DNA of 64,000 nucleotides from positions 1-64,000 of the forward strand of contig DOPM01000022.1 of the NCBI GenBank assembly GCA_003513495.1, given 5' to 3'. Source of the DNA: Desulfosporosinus sp. (GTDB taxonomy: Bacteria; Bacillota; Desulfitobacteriia; Desulfitobacteriales; Desulfitobacteriaceae). This document shows, in pieces, positions 49,708 to 58,169 of the stretch; positions within the stretch are counted from its first letter, which is position 1; every line of letters starts with the position of its first letter. The translations under genes were made by a program, and so were the position numbers. The notes under the pieces were generated by a model. The model did not search any database, had not been told where the DNA came from, and saw nothing but the letters and a program-made list of their open reading frames with translations.

Positions 49708-51504
49708 ATGCCGACACCACTTGATCCTAGTAGTATACCAAAGTTTGTTAACAGTTTAGTAATTCCACCAGTCTATGAACCAAATGTAATCAAGAACTGT
49801 TCTAATGGCAAAGTAGTAAGCCATGATTATATAGTGAACGTAAGTCAGTTCACTCAACAAATTCTTCCGAATGGATTCCCAGAGACAACGGTATGGGGTT
49901 ACGGGGGGAGAGTCAGAGACCCAAAGACCGGAGAGATATTTCCTCATTTTCGCTTTTCACCTGGTGCTACCTTTGAGGCAAAACGAGGTATTCCGATCAA
50001 TGTTCAATGGGTGAACGATCTAACAGAGCCAAATCCCCTGCCAGTCGACCCGACCCTAAACTGGGCGGATCCCAATAACCTGGGTATGCCTATGCCGCCC
50101 TTTCCAAGTTTTCCTCCGGGGTTTCCATTAGCACAATATCCTGTTCCCATTGTTCCGCATTTGCATGGAGGAGAAACAGAGTCGGCTTCAGATGGTCACC
50201 CTGACGCTTGGTTTACAGCCGGTGAAACGCTAACAGGATCAGCCTTTGAAAAATCACTTTACCACTATAGTAACCAGCAGGAACCAGCAACGTTATGGTA
50301 TCATGACCACACTTTAGGTATTACACGCATAAACGTTTTAATGGGTCTAGCTGGTTTTTATCTATTGCGAGATCCTCGCGATCCCCTTGATCGGCCAAAA
50401 TCTGTATTGCCCAAAGGGAAGTATGAAATCCCCCTGGCTATTCAAGACAGATCCTTTAATACGGATGGGTCCTTTGCTTTCCCGGAAATAGGAGTTAACC
50501 CTGAGGTTCATCCCTATTGGCAGCCGGAATTCTTCGGAGACACTATTATGGTTAATGGCAAAGTGTGGCCTAATCTTGATGTAGAACCCAGGCAATATAG
50601 GTTTAGAGTTTTAAATGGATCTAATGCTCGCTTTTATGATCTGATGTTTTCTAATGGTATGCCTTTCCTTCAGATTGGGAGCGATGGAGGTTATCTTTCT
50701 AGAGCAGTGAGAATGACGTCCTTGCTTATCGCACCCGGTGAAAGGGCGGATATACTTGTTGACTTTTCACAAATCGTTCCTGGGACGAAGTTGATTCTGC
50801 AAAATGATGCTAATGCCCCATTTCCTGATGGTGATCCTGTTGAGCCAGAAACTACAGGGCAAATTATGCAATTTACTGTACTAGATAAACCTGCAATTAA
50901 TCCACGTCAATTACCGGCACTGTTGAACTTTATCACACCACTTATCAGAAACTCCCGAAAGAGAACACTGGTATTGGTTGAAGTTATGGGTCCGAACGGC
51001 CCTTTAGAAGTATTATTAGACGGCCAAAAGTGGCATAATCCGATTTCTGAGCTTCCTCTAGTAGGCTCGACGGAGGATTGGGAATTAGTTAATCTAACCA
51101 TGGACGCTCATCCTATTCATTTGCATTTAGTTCAGTTTCGCGTGCTGAGCCGTCAAGCATTCCTTGCAGATAATTATTTAACTGATTGGGTAGCTCTTAA
51201 TGGTGAACCACCCCTACACCATCCCACCAGGATTTTGCCGGTTAGGCCTTATTTACTAAATGGACCTGTTACTCCTCCGCCGAACGAACGAGGGTGGAAA
51301 GATACGGTAAGGGCTAATCCGGGTGAAGTTACAACGATAAGGGTTCGTTTTGCACCACAGAACGCAACGATTTTAACGATTCCCGGAATAAACCTTTATC
51401 CCTTTAATCCAAGCAAAGGACCTGGCTATGTATGGCATTGTCATATTCTCGATCATGAAGACAATGAAATGATGCGACCGTATAAGGTTAGAGAGTTGTG
51501 GTAG
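49708..51504 (+). CDS. CotA-like multicopper oxidase, probable spore-coat laccase
   Basis: A 598-residue laccase-type enzyme with no signal peptide. Copper motifs: HLHGG near 151, WYHDHT near 197, HPIHLH near 469 and WHCHILDHEDNEMM near 576, the last including the type-1 Cys and a Met axial ligand. The domain and length fit CotA of Bacillus, a heat-stable coat laccase. AGAGGGGGAG precedes the ATG, and a sigma-K-like promoter lies upstream. The gene is monocistronic, followed by a strong terminator. The aerobic substrate is unknown; oxygen use in an anaerobe is limited to the spore coat. Confidence 0.94.
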   Translation: MPTPLDPSSIPKFVNSLVIPPVYEPNVIKNCSNGKVVSHDYIVNVSQFTQQILPNGFPETTVWGYGGRVRDPKTGEIFPHFRFSPGATFEAKRGIPINVQWVNDLTEPNPLPVDPTLNWADPNNLGMPMPPFPSFPPGFPLAQYPVPIVPHLHGGETESASDGHPDAWFTAGETLTGSAFEKSLYHYSNQQEPATLWYHDHTLGITRINVLMGLAGFYLLRDPRDPLDRPKSVLPKGKYEIPLAIQDRSFNTDGSFAFPEIGVNPEVHPYWQPEFFGDTIMVNGKVWPNLDVEPRQYRFRVLNGSNARFYDLMFSNGMPFLQIGSDGGYLSRAVRMTSLLIAPGERADILVDFSQIVPGTKLILQNDANAPFPDGDPVEPETTGQIMQFTVLDKPAINPRQLPALLNFITPLIRNSRKRTLVLVEVMGPNGPLEVLLDGQKWHNPISELPLVGSTEDWELVNLTMDAHPIHLHLVQFRVLSRQAFLADNYLTDWVALNGEPPLHHPTRILPVRPYLLNGPVTPPPNERGWKDTVRANPGEVTTIRVRFAPQNATILTIPGINLYPFNPSKGPGYVWHCHILDHEDNEMMRPYKVRELW

Positions 51505-51554
51505 TGAGAAAGGGATGTACGCATACCATTGAGTCGTTCTGATTTAAATTCGAA

Positions 51555-51595
51555 GAACCTTTAAAGTAATCACGAAATGATTACTTTAAAGGTTC
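51555..51595. terminator. Strong hairpin after the multicopper oxidase
   Basis: A perfect 17-bp inverted repeat (GAACCTTTAAAGTAATC at 51555-51571, complement at 51579-51595) with a 7-base loop, lying between two convergent genes. Confidence 0.8.
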
Positions 51596-51612
51596 GACTT
51601 GTGAGCAACGTT

Positions 51613-52446
51613 TTACTGAGCGTTGACATCGACAAAAGGAACAGCGCCTCCGGTAACATTCGGGAGTTTACCATCCCATTTTTCAATGGCCTTAATCTGT
51701 GCTTCAATTTCTCTGAGTTTAACAAGTTCAGCAGTAACTTCTTGTTTTTGAAGTCTAAGAGATTCAGCTTCGGCTTTTGCTTGTTCAATTTTTTGTTTAG
51801 CTTCAATTTCGATTCTCTGAAGATCAAGATTAGCCTTTAGAGCTTGCTGCTCGGCAATTTGTTTTTGTTCAATCGCATTGTTGAATTCCTCACTAAATTT
51901 GAATTCGGTAATGTTAATTTCATCAAGAATCATATAATACGTAGCCAATTTAAGTGAGAGAGTTTCTTTGATTTTAGCACTAACCTCGGAACGCTTGGAG
52001 ATCAACTCTTCAGCTGTGTATTGGGCAGTTATCGCTTTTACTGCTTCTCCGATAGCGGGATCAACTATTCGTTCCCCATAGGCTAACCCTACATTCTGAT
52101 AAAGCTTATTTGCTTGACTTGGCTCAAGGTGAAAGTTAACAGCGACTGTTGTGGTGACGATTTGTAGGTCCTTCGAAGCGGCTGTTTGATCGGATTGAGA
52201 CTTTTGAACTCGTACATCAACATGTACCACGTCTTGAATGAAAGGCATTTTAAAATGAAGACCTTCAGTTAAAACAACTGGACGGACTGCCCCTAACTGA
52301 AGGACGATTCCTCTTTGGCCTGCGTTAACAATGACAAATGCATTCAGCATTACAATAAGAAGAATTAGAGCAACAAGGCCAAAGGTGATGAGACCTTTGC
52401 TCATTTTAAATTTAGGAACCATATTGACAACTTTTCCAGAATCCAA
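51613..52446 (-). CDS. SPFH/prohibitin-family membrane protein
   Basis: A 277-residue protein with one N-terminal membrane segment (about 17-40), an SPFH domain (about 42-200; GQRGIVLQLGAVRPVVLTEG) and a C-terminal coiled coil (EQKQIAEQQALKANLDLQRI onwards). The opening and the EPSQANKLYQNVG segment resemble bacterial prohibitin/HflC-like proteins that scaffold membrane domains or control proteases. The TTG start has GGGAGG 8 bases upstream. No NfeD or HflK partner is adjacent. Confidence 0.9.
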   Translation of the reverse strand: MDSGKVVNMVPKFKMSKGLITFGLVALILLIVMLNAFVIVNAGQRGIVLQLGAVRPVVLTEGLHFKMPFIQDVVHVDVRVQKSQSDQTAASKDLQIVTTTVAVNFHLEPSQANKLYQNVGLAYGERIVDPAIGEAVKAITAQYTAEELISKRSEVSAKIKETLSLKLATYYMILDEINITEFKFSEEFNNAIEQKQIAEQQALKANLDLQRIEIEAKQKIEQAKAEAESLRLQKQEVTAELVKLREIEAQIKAIEKWDGKLPNVTGGAVPFVDVNAQ

Positions 52447-52565
52447 TTCGCATCCTCCCTTTTACTTTGAATTGTGAAGTAAATAACTTCTGCCCTTACT
52501 ATACCTTACTCAGCCACTAAAAAGCTATAATAAAACCTGGGATTTTTACCCGTATATACGAAAAA

Positions 52566-52591
52566 GTGGAGTATCTATGGGAATACTCCAC
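52566..52591 (-). terminator. Hairpin terminator of the zinc-ribbon gene group
   Basis: GTGGAGTAT at 52566-52574 pairs with ATACTCCAC at 52583-52591; on the minus strand the stem is followed by TTTTT. It lies 51 bases beyond the small-protein stop. Confidence 0.7.
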
Positions 52592-52642
52592 ATTTTCGTT
52601 ATAGCAGCAGTGACATTAAGTCATCAAGGAGACCCGCCATAC

Positions 52643-52855
52643 TTACATTTCCTTAATATCACTGATATCTGTATCTGCTCCACAACTTGGGCAAATGTAA
52701 TGGTATCCAGGGATGCTCATCTCGATGGATTCAATATCGTTGTCACTAAAGTCATTAATTTTATTAGTACCTAGTTCCTTTAAGGTGACAGTGTCCCACT
52801 CAATTCCGCTGTGAATGGTATAGCAGTAAGGACATTTATAATTCAATGTTAACAA
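52643..52855 (-). CDS. Small double-CxxC zinc-ribbon-like protein
   Basis: A 70-residue protein with CPYC near residue 8 and CPSC near residue 55, separated by an acidic middle (NDFSDNDIESIEM). Four cysteines in two knuckles suggest one zinc ribbon. The start is TTG; a second in-frame TTG at 52846 has AAAGTGAG 9 bases upstream and may be the true start. It follows the DUF3793 gene on the same strand by about 37 bases. Not recognised further. Confidence 0.65.
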   Translation of the reverse strand: MLTLNYKCPYCYTIHSGIEWDTVTLKELGTNKINDFSDNDIESIEMSIPGYHYICPSCGADTDISDIKEM

Positions 52856-52892
52856 CTCACTTTCTTTATATAGTTTGAGATTAAGGTTGTGC

Positions 52893-53486
52893 TTAATTAT
52901 TAGTCTTAGCTAGCTTTCTCATAGTGCTACGGGCTTGTCTGTACTTTGCATAAACTTCATTTGAAGGTGTTTCATCCCCATAAATGCGCCAACCTTGAGT
53001 CCTTCTATAGGGAAGTGACAAAAAGCCCATAAAACCCATAACATCCTTCAAGGGATATCCTAAGAAAACCCCAATTTCATGCGGAAATTCAAGAGATGTT
53101 ATCCTATGCTTGAGAAGATTAAGATAGGAGTCTAAAGAATAATTCTGAGGATAACTCAATTTTGTCAAAAACTCTTGAATCGACTTTTGGCGCAGTACGG
53201 TATCTAAGGTCTCTCTTTGATAGAATATTACTTGCAATCGTCCCTTAAGCTCTCGGATTTCCTTGATCCGGAATGCTTCCTTTTGAGTGAATAATTCTTC
53301 AAATTCCAGCCATTCACTTTCCTTCTCTAAAGACACATTTAAGAGAACGGATGGTTTTAACCCTAAGACGAGAGGGGCAAGGCTTTCCACAAGAAAAAGT
53401 TTCTTTTTAACAAAAGGTTTGCCTTTGGCCCACGCAACAAGTTCTCTTAAATGTTTAGTGTAGAGATGATCCGTCTGATCTTGCAC
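52893..53486 (-). CDS. DUF3793-family protein
   Basis: A protein of about 197 residues with the C-terminal FPHEIGVFLGYPLKDVMGFM typical of DUF3793, and an N-terminal THLRELVAW-like helix with the strand LFLVESLAPLVLGLKPSVLL. GTG at 53486 follows AAGGAG by 6 bases, so it is preferred; an in-frame TTG at 53537 would add 17 residues but is poorly spaced. Relatives occur in anaerobic Firmicutes, sometimes near flavodoxin or metal-uptake genes. Function unknown. Confidence 0.8.
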   Translation of the reverse strand: MQDQTDHLYTKHLRELVAWAKGKPFVKKKLFLVESLAPLVLGLKPSVLLNVSLEKESEWLEFEELFTQKEAFRIKEIRELKGRLQVIFYQRETLDTVLRQKSIQEFLTKLSYPQNYSLDSYLNLLKHRITSLEFPHEIGVFLGYPLKDVMGFMGFLSLPYRRTQGWRIYGDETPSNEVYAKYRQARSTMRKLAKTNN

Positions 53487-53772
53487 GTTTATCTCCTTAA
53501 ATAAGTTTTGTTTATACTCTATATAGTTTACGGCCAAACCTTATTTATTCGTATGTAGTTTCGTTGGTTCGAAACAAAATGGAACCTTAATAAAGGTGAT
53601 CTTGCCAAAAAACGCGAATTCTTAAAGAACATACCATTTTGTGTTTATTCCTTACCAAGATGTATGATACTAAGCGGGAAACGAGTTAAAATCTTGGTAG
53701 AAGTAGAGCATTGAACAAAAGACTAAAGTATGTAATCTCAAGGATAGAAGTGACATTAAAGGAGAGCTAAGC

Positions 53773-54546
53773 ATGGAGCATGTTTTAATAAAAACCCATC
53801 AGTTGACAAAACGATATGGTTCTGTGTCGGTTGTTAAAGGTCTTAACATGGAGGTTAAGAGCGGAGAAATCTTCGGTTTTTTGGGACCGAATGGTGCCGG
53901 TAAAACCACCACTATTAAAATGTTAACGGGTCTGCTGGATCCTAGTGAAGGCGAGGCTTACATTTGCGGTTACGATATTAGCCGACAGCCAACCCAAGCA
54001 AAAGCAATGATGGCCTATGTGCCTGATCAACCGAAATTATATGGGAAACTTTCAGCAAGAGAATTTTTACATCTCGTTGCTGCCCTTTATCGGGTACCTA
54101 AAAATGTCATGAAGGAACGAGGGGAACAGCTTTTGGCCATGTTTGGACTTCAGAACCGAGGGGATGAATTATTGGAGGGATATTCTCACGGCATGCGGCA
54201 AAAGGTGGTATTAGCGTCAGCGCTGATCCATCAGCCTAAGGTAATCCTCCTCGATGAACCGACGGTTGGTCTTGACCCTGCCAGTGCGCGTCTCTTGAAA
54301 GACGTCTTACAGGAGATGGCTCGACAGGGAGTTGCTGTTTTTGTCTCTACTCATATTCTAGAGATTGCTGAAAGAATGTGCCATCGTGTCGCCATTCTCA
54401 AGGAAGGTCAACTAATTGCTCAAGGCAGCCCGGAAGAACTCCGTCAAAAGGCTGGACACGGTGGAGAGAGCTTAGAAGATATCTTCCTAGAGCTAACAGG
54501 TGGTAACGAAAATGCAGAATTAATTAGAAGCTTGGAGGAGGGATAA
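53773..54546 (+). CDS. ABC-transporter ATPase
   Basis: A 257-residue ATPase: Walker A GPNGAGKTTTIK (about 39-47), signature YSHGMRQKV, Walker B VILLDEPTVGLDP and FVSTHILEIAERM. The ECF/Ecs-like or NatA-like exporter class is likely. AAAGGAG precedes the ATG. Its stop is 3 bases before the next gene, which encodes a large permease, so the two form an exporter operon. The substrate is unknown. Confidence 0.92.
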   Translation: MEHVLIKTHQLTKRYGSVSVVKGLNMEVKSGEIFGFLGPNGAGKTTTIKMLTGLLDPSEGEAYICGYDISRQPTQAKAMMAYVPDQPKLYGKLSAREFLHLVAALYRVPKNVMKERGEQLLAMFGLQNRGDELLEGYSHGMRQKVVLASALIHQPKVILLDEPTVGLDPASARLLKDVLQEMARQGVAVFVSTHILEIAERMCHRVAILKEGQLIAQGSPEELRQKAGHGGESLEDIFLELTGGNENAELIRSLEEG

Positions 54547-54549
54547 GGA

Positions 54550-56409
54550 ATGAAACTATTACTTCCTCCCCCACTGACGGACCCACCGACAGAGCAAACC
54601 TTTAGACAAGACTTTATGTTGTTAGTAAAAAACCAACTGCGAGTGAGTTGGAATAAGATGCGACATAGGCCAGTGGGTGCTTTGATCGGAATGGTTGTCG
54701 TGTTGTTTGGATTGATCGCCATCGTTGGTTCCTTGGGATATTTTGCTTATGGTGCATTGCAGACGATGCCCCCTCAAACTGTTCAGGGGTTCCTCTCATT
54801 GTTATTTATGGTTGGATTAGGCGGTCAAATTTTCTTTGGTATCACCGCGGCGTTTGCTGCCTTATATATGTCGGATGATTTAGAACTGCTTTTCATGGCC
54901 CCTGTCCCTATTAAGGTCGTTTTTGCTGTAAAGTCCCTCTCGGTTATCGGAAGTAACTTGTTGACAGCTCTTTTATTTGCCTTCTTACCGGGAGTTTTTT
55001 ATGGTTTACTCTTTCAAGCTGGAGCCTCCTATTATTTTCTGGTTCTCTTAGTGGGCTTAGGATTGTGGGCAATCGGAACTGCAGTAGCTGAACTAATTAA
55101 TCTACTGGTGATGCGTATTGTACCCCCTCATCGGAGCAAAGAAGCGATTGGCTTTATTGGGGCCATAGCAGGTATTCTGATAGCGATTCTTTTTCAGATA
55201 CCGAATATGCTGATCAATAGGGAAGAAGAATTTAACCTTGGAGCTTGGTTATCAGGGCAGGAACAATTCCTCAGCGTGATGGACTTTTTTCCCTGGGGAT
55301 GGGGCGCGCAAGCTTTAGTAGCTGGGATTTCAGGTAGCTTTCTTGAGGGACTAGGGTGGAGCATTCTGATTCTCTTCATGGGTGTATTCCTGTTTATGCT
55401 AGCGTTCAATCTTGTCGAGCGGGGCTTCCGTCGAGGTTTTATTTCCCTTAGCCAAGGGGAAGGCGGTAGACGTCGCAAAAAGCCAGCTACAATAGTTAGT
55501 GGAGAAACCGATCGGCAAAAAAAGAATACTTATTTGGTTTTTAAGGAAGAAGCCGTCGGTTCTGCTTCGCCTTGGTTAGGAATGTGGGCAGTGGCTAAGA
55601 AAGATTTACTGGCTATGAAACGTGACACCCGGGAATGGTTTGGCTATATGGTTCCTTTGATTATCATGCTTTTCTTTGTCGGCCAACACCTATTTCTGAA
55701 TGTGCAATCTAGCAATAACACCTTAATAGCCGTTTTAATAATGTATACCATTATGTTCAGCGGTAATATGGCTCTGCAATCCTTCGGTCGAGAGGGAGAA
55801 TCAGACTGGCTCTTAAACAGTGTCCCCCTTGCTGGATGGCCTGTGGTATGGGGGAAATTAGTGGCAGCAATTCTTCCAACCCTAGTGCTAATGGAGGCTC
55901 TATTAGTTGGTACGGCCTTAGCCATTGGTGTTTCCCTGACCCTAATAGCCGCCCTGGCGTTTGGAGCGGTGCTCCTCTCCCTGGGATCGAGCGCCATCGG
56001 CCTCTTTTACTCCATCAATAACTGCCGCTATAATCCAGATACTCCACAACAAAGGATTTCCCCCGGGGCTTCCTTAATTATGTATATTGTTAACTTGTTT
56101 TTTATCCTCTTCTTAGCGCTAGGTCTTACCTACCTTTTTCTACCTGATGAGTTAGTCGTGATCCTTCGGGAAATTCCGCCAGTTTCCTTCGAAGGGGGTT
56201 TTCTATCAGGGATAATCTATGGACTGTATCTCTTGAGCAGGCCTCTGTTATGGGCTGATTCTTTGCGGATTTTACTGGGAATAATCGTAACTGCAGGAGT
56301 ATGGTCCATAATGTTCTTTGGCTTTATGGCTGCTACCGTTCGGCAAAGCCGGAAAGGCTTTCGAGTTGAGATTGTAACCGGTAAAAAAACTAGGAAGACA
56401 GCTAAGTGA
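54550..56409 (+). CDS. Large ABC-exporter permease subunit
   Basis: A 619-residue permease with about twelve to fourteen segments in two halves (about 47-290 and 380-610), joined by a charged linker containing RGFISLSQGEGGRRRKKPA and a second cytoplasmic helix WAVAKKDLLAMKRDTREWFG. The motif DDLELLFMAPVPIKVVFAVK resembles the putative ABC exporter family (PF16949-like). The stop TGA is the first three bases of a REP unit (TGAAACAGGGGG). GGAGGG precedes the ATG. Confidence 0.88.
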   Translation: MKLLLPPPLTDPPTEQTFRQDFMLLVKNQLRVSWNKMRHRPVGALIGMVVVLFGLIAIVGSLGYFAYGALQTMPPQTVQGFLSLLFMVGLGGQIFFGITAAFAALYMSDDLELLFMAPVPIKVVFAVKSLSVIGSNLLTALLFAFLPGVFYGLLFQAGASYYFLVLLVGLGLWAIGTAVAELINLLVMRIVPPHRSKEAIGFIGAIAGILIAILFQIPNMLINREEEFNLGAWLSGQEQFLSVMDFFPWGWGAQALVAGISGSFLEGLGWSILILFMGVFLFMLAFNLVERGFRRGFISLSQGEGGRRRKKPATIVSGETDRQKKNTYLVFKEEAVGSASPWLGMWAVAKKDLLAMKRDTREWFGYMVPLIIMLFFVGQHLFLNVQSSNNTLIAVLIMYTIMFSGNMALQSFGREGESDWLLNSVPLAGWPVVWGKLVAAILPTLVLMEALLVGTALAIGVSLTLIAALAFGAVLLSLGSSAIGLFYSINNCRYNPDTPQQRISPGASLIMYIVNLFFILFLALGLTYLFLPDELVVILREIPPVSFEGGFLSGIIYGLYLLSRPLLWADSLRILLGIIVTAGVWSIMFFGFMAATVRQSRKGFRVEIVTGKKTRKTAK

Positions 56410-56452
56410 AACAGGGGGAAAGTGAAACAGGGGGACAGGTGTAGTGTTTCAG
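56407..56452. repeat. REP-type repeat, copy 10
   Basis: TGAAACAGGGGGAAAG is followed by TGAAACAGGGGGACAGGTGT and AGTGTTTCAGG. The first TGA is the stop codon of the ABC permease gene. Two tandem half-units are seen without a full inverted arm. Confidence 0.85.
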
Positions 56453-56491
56453 GTAAGAAGAAACATGGGGATATTAGTTGTTCGTGGTAAA

Positions 56492-56556
56492 AAGAAACAA
56501 AGGGGGCAGGTACGCTGTTTTAGAAAGCAACTTACCTGTCCTTCTTTTTGTTTCAA
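56492..56556. repeat. REP-type palindromic repeat, copy 11
   Basis: AAGAAACAAAGGGGGCAGGT, ACGCTGTTTTAGAAAGCAAC and TTACCTGTCCTTCTTTTTGT, a diverged palindrome with a T-rich end that could terminate the exporter transcript. Confidence 0.8.
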
Positions 56557-56644
56557 ACAAAAACTATTAGGTTAAATTGCCAACATAATGTTAGTTATTT
56601 AGGCAATAATAAGCTTTGGAATAAACAATTAGGGAGGTTTCTAA

Positions 56645-56944
56645 ATGCAAAACACTAATAATTCTCAAGGAACTCAACAAACTCCTCAACAGTTCGAGCA
56701 ACAAGCTCAACAGGCTCAACAAGGTGAGCAAAAAGCTGAAAACTTTAACGCACAAAATTCTAGCAGTCAAAGCGGTCAAAGCGGTATGCAACAAGGTCAA
56801 GCACAACAAGGCCAATTTACAAGTGCTGCACAACAGCAAAACCAAAATATGACTCAACAAGAAATGAATCAGAAGCAACAAGCTTTCAAACAGAGTCAAA
56901 ATCAACAAAATGGGCAAAACCAGTTTGGTCAAAGTTTTAAATAG
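56645..56944 (+). CDS. Glutamine-rich low-complexity small protein
   Basis: A 99-residue protein in which about 38 residues are Gln (mostly CAA codons). Asn, Ser, Gly, Ala and Thr make up most of the rest, and there is no Cys, Trp, Tyr, Val, Ile, Leu, His, Asp or Arg. Repeated short motifs such as AQQAQQG, GQ and QQGQF recur. GGGAGG lies 9 bases before the ATG. The composition recalls gamma-type small acid-soluble spore proteins (SspE), but no GPR protease site is visible and such proteins are not known in Clostridia. Its location between REP copies suggests local acquisition or fast change. Function unknown. Confidence 0.6.
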   Translation: MQNTNNSQGTQQTPQQFEQQAQQAQQGEQKAENFNAQNSSSQSGQSGMQQGQAQQGQFTSAAQQQNQNMTQQEMNQKQQAFKQSQNQQNGQNQFGQSFK

Positions 56945-56961
56945 ACTTTAGTTTTAGGAAC

Positions 56962-57007
56962 CAAAAGACAGGTGCGTTGAATGAACAACGTACCTGTCTC
57001 TTTATTG
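56962..57007. repeat. REP-like hairpin, copy 12, also a terminator
   Basis: CAAAAGACAGGTGCGTTGA, ATGAACAACGTACCTGTCTC and TTTATTG. Only the ACAGGT/ACCTGT core is shared with the family. The stem and T-rich end fit a terminator of the Gln-rich gene. Confidence 0.65.
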
Positions 57008-57076
57008 TTCCGCTGTTTTCCCAAGATGTAATCTATGTTATCCTATTATAAATTGAATTATGATGGGGTGGAAAGT

Positions 57077-58021
57077 TTGAAGGCAATTATGCTGGGCATC
57101 CTGGCATCGCTTTTTTTTGCAGTGACCTTTGTACTAAACCGCTCTATGGATTTATCGGGTGGTAGTTGGATATGGAGCGCTGTGCTAAGGTATGTTTTTA
57201 TGGTACCGCCGCTGCTTCTTCTTGTTTTAGCAAGGAAAAATCTGAAACCGCTCTTGATAGATATGCGCGAAAGACCCATGATATGGCTAATATGGAGTAC
57301 TGTTGGCTTCGGTATTTTCTATGCGCCACTTTGCTTTGCAGCTGATTATGGACCAGCTTGGTTGGTCGCCAGCATGTGGCAGATTACGATTATTGCAGGG
57401 TCTCTACTTGCTCCACTTTTTCATACTACAATTCAATCAGAAACAGGGTTAAAGAAAGTTCGTTCTTCTATACCCATGAAAGGGCTTATCATTTCTCTAA
57501 TCATTTTATTGGGAATCGCGCTGATTCAGCTGCAGCAGGCTCAGGTACTTACAGCTAAAGAGATTACCTTCGGAATTTTACCCGTGTTACTCGCTGCCTT
57601 TGCCTATCCACTAGGTAACCGTAAAATGATGGCAGCATGTGGGGGAAGATTCGATACGTTTCAAAGAGTCCTTGGAATGACATTGGCAAGTCTCCCTTTT
57701 TGGCTCATATTAACACTTATTGGAGTAGCGAAAGTAGGGCTCCCGAGTGGTAATCAGACGATGCAATCGGTGATTGTTGCCCTTTCCTCTGGGGTCATTG
57801 CCACGATTCTTTTTTTCTCGGCAACAGATATGACAAAGGGCAATGTCCATAGGCTAGCAGCAGTGGAAGCCACTCAGTCTGGGGAAGTGATTTTTGCACT
57901 TCTCGGAGAATTGATAATTCTTCATGGGCCGTTCCCAACATTTTGGTCTATTGTGGGAATGCTTCTTGTCGTTCTAGGCATGATTTTGCATAGTTTCCTG
58001 GGACAGGGAGAAAAGGGCTAA
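57077..58021 (+). CDS. EmrE-like multidrug-resistance efflux transporter family protein
   Basis: A hydrophobic protein of about 315 residues with ten predicted segments: GILASLFFAVTFVLNRSMDL begins the first, with PLCFAADYGPAWLVASMWQI in the middle and LAAVEATQSGEVIFALLGEL near the end. It belongs to the DMT superfamily (PF13536-like). The start is taken at TTG 57077, because GGGGTGG lies 5 bases upstream; ATG 57089 is the alternative. The substrate is unknown. A gap of about 150 bases separates it from dsdA. Confidence 0.85.
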   Translation: MKAIMLGILASLFFAVTFVLNRSMDLSGGSWIWSAVLRYVFMVPPLLLLVLARKNLKPLLIDMRERPMIWLIWSTVGFGIFYAPLCFAADYGPAWLVASMWQITIIAGSLLAPLFHTTIQSETGLKKVRSSIPMKGLIISLIILLGIALIQLQQAQVLTAKEITFGILPVLLAAFAYPLGNRKMMAACGGRFDTFQRVLGMTLASLPFWLILTLIGVAKVGLPSGNQTMQSVIVALSSGVIATILFFSATDMTKGNVHRLAAVEATQSGEVIFALLGELIILHGPFPTFWSIVGMLLVVLGMILHSFLGQGEKG

Positions 58022-58169
58022 GCCTCTGATAAACGCTCTTCATGTGGTGAATACAGGGCCAGGTAGGTATGATTCTTGGATTCTGATCAGATAATCTAAG
58101 CTGGGGAGTATCATGGTAGAGGCTACGCTCAGGTGTGAAGTAGATTCAAATTAAGGGAGTATGGTAAAG

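Noticed and set aside
56591..56932. Long minus-strand Leu-rich frame opposite the Gln-rich gene
   Set aside because: It is the complement of CAA/CAG-rich codons (giving Leu/Ser). No ribosome binding site was found, and the plus-strand frame has a good one.
56645..56944. Naming the Gln-rich protein as a true gamma-type SASP
   Set aside because: Composition is similar, but no repeated GPR protease site (TEFASET-like) is present, and the family is not known in Clostridia. It is kept as a hypothesis only.
36556..57007. Repeated GGGGGACAGG units considered as a CRISPR array
   Set aside because: Units are scattered over 20 kb between genes, are themselves palindromic with inverted arms, lack equal spacers and have no cas genes nearby. 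They fit a REP family.
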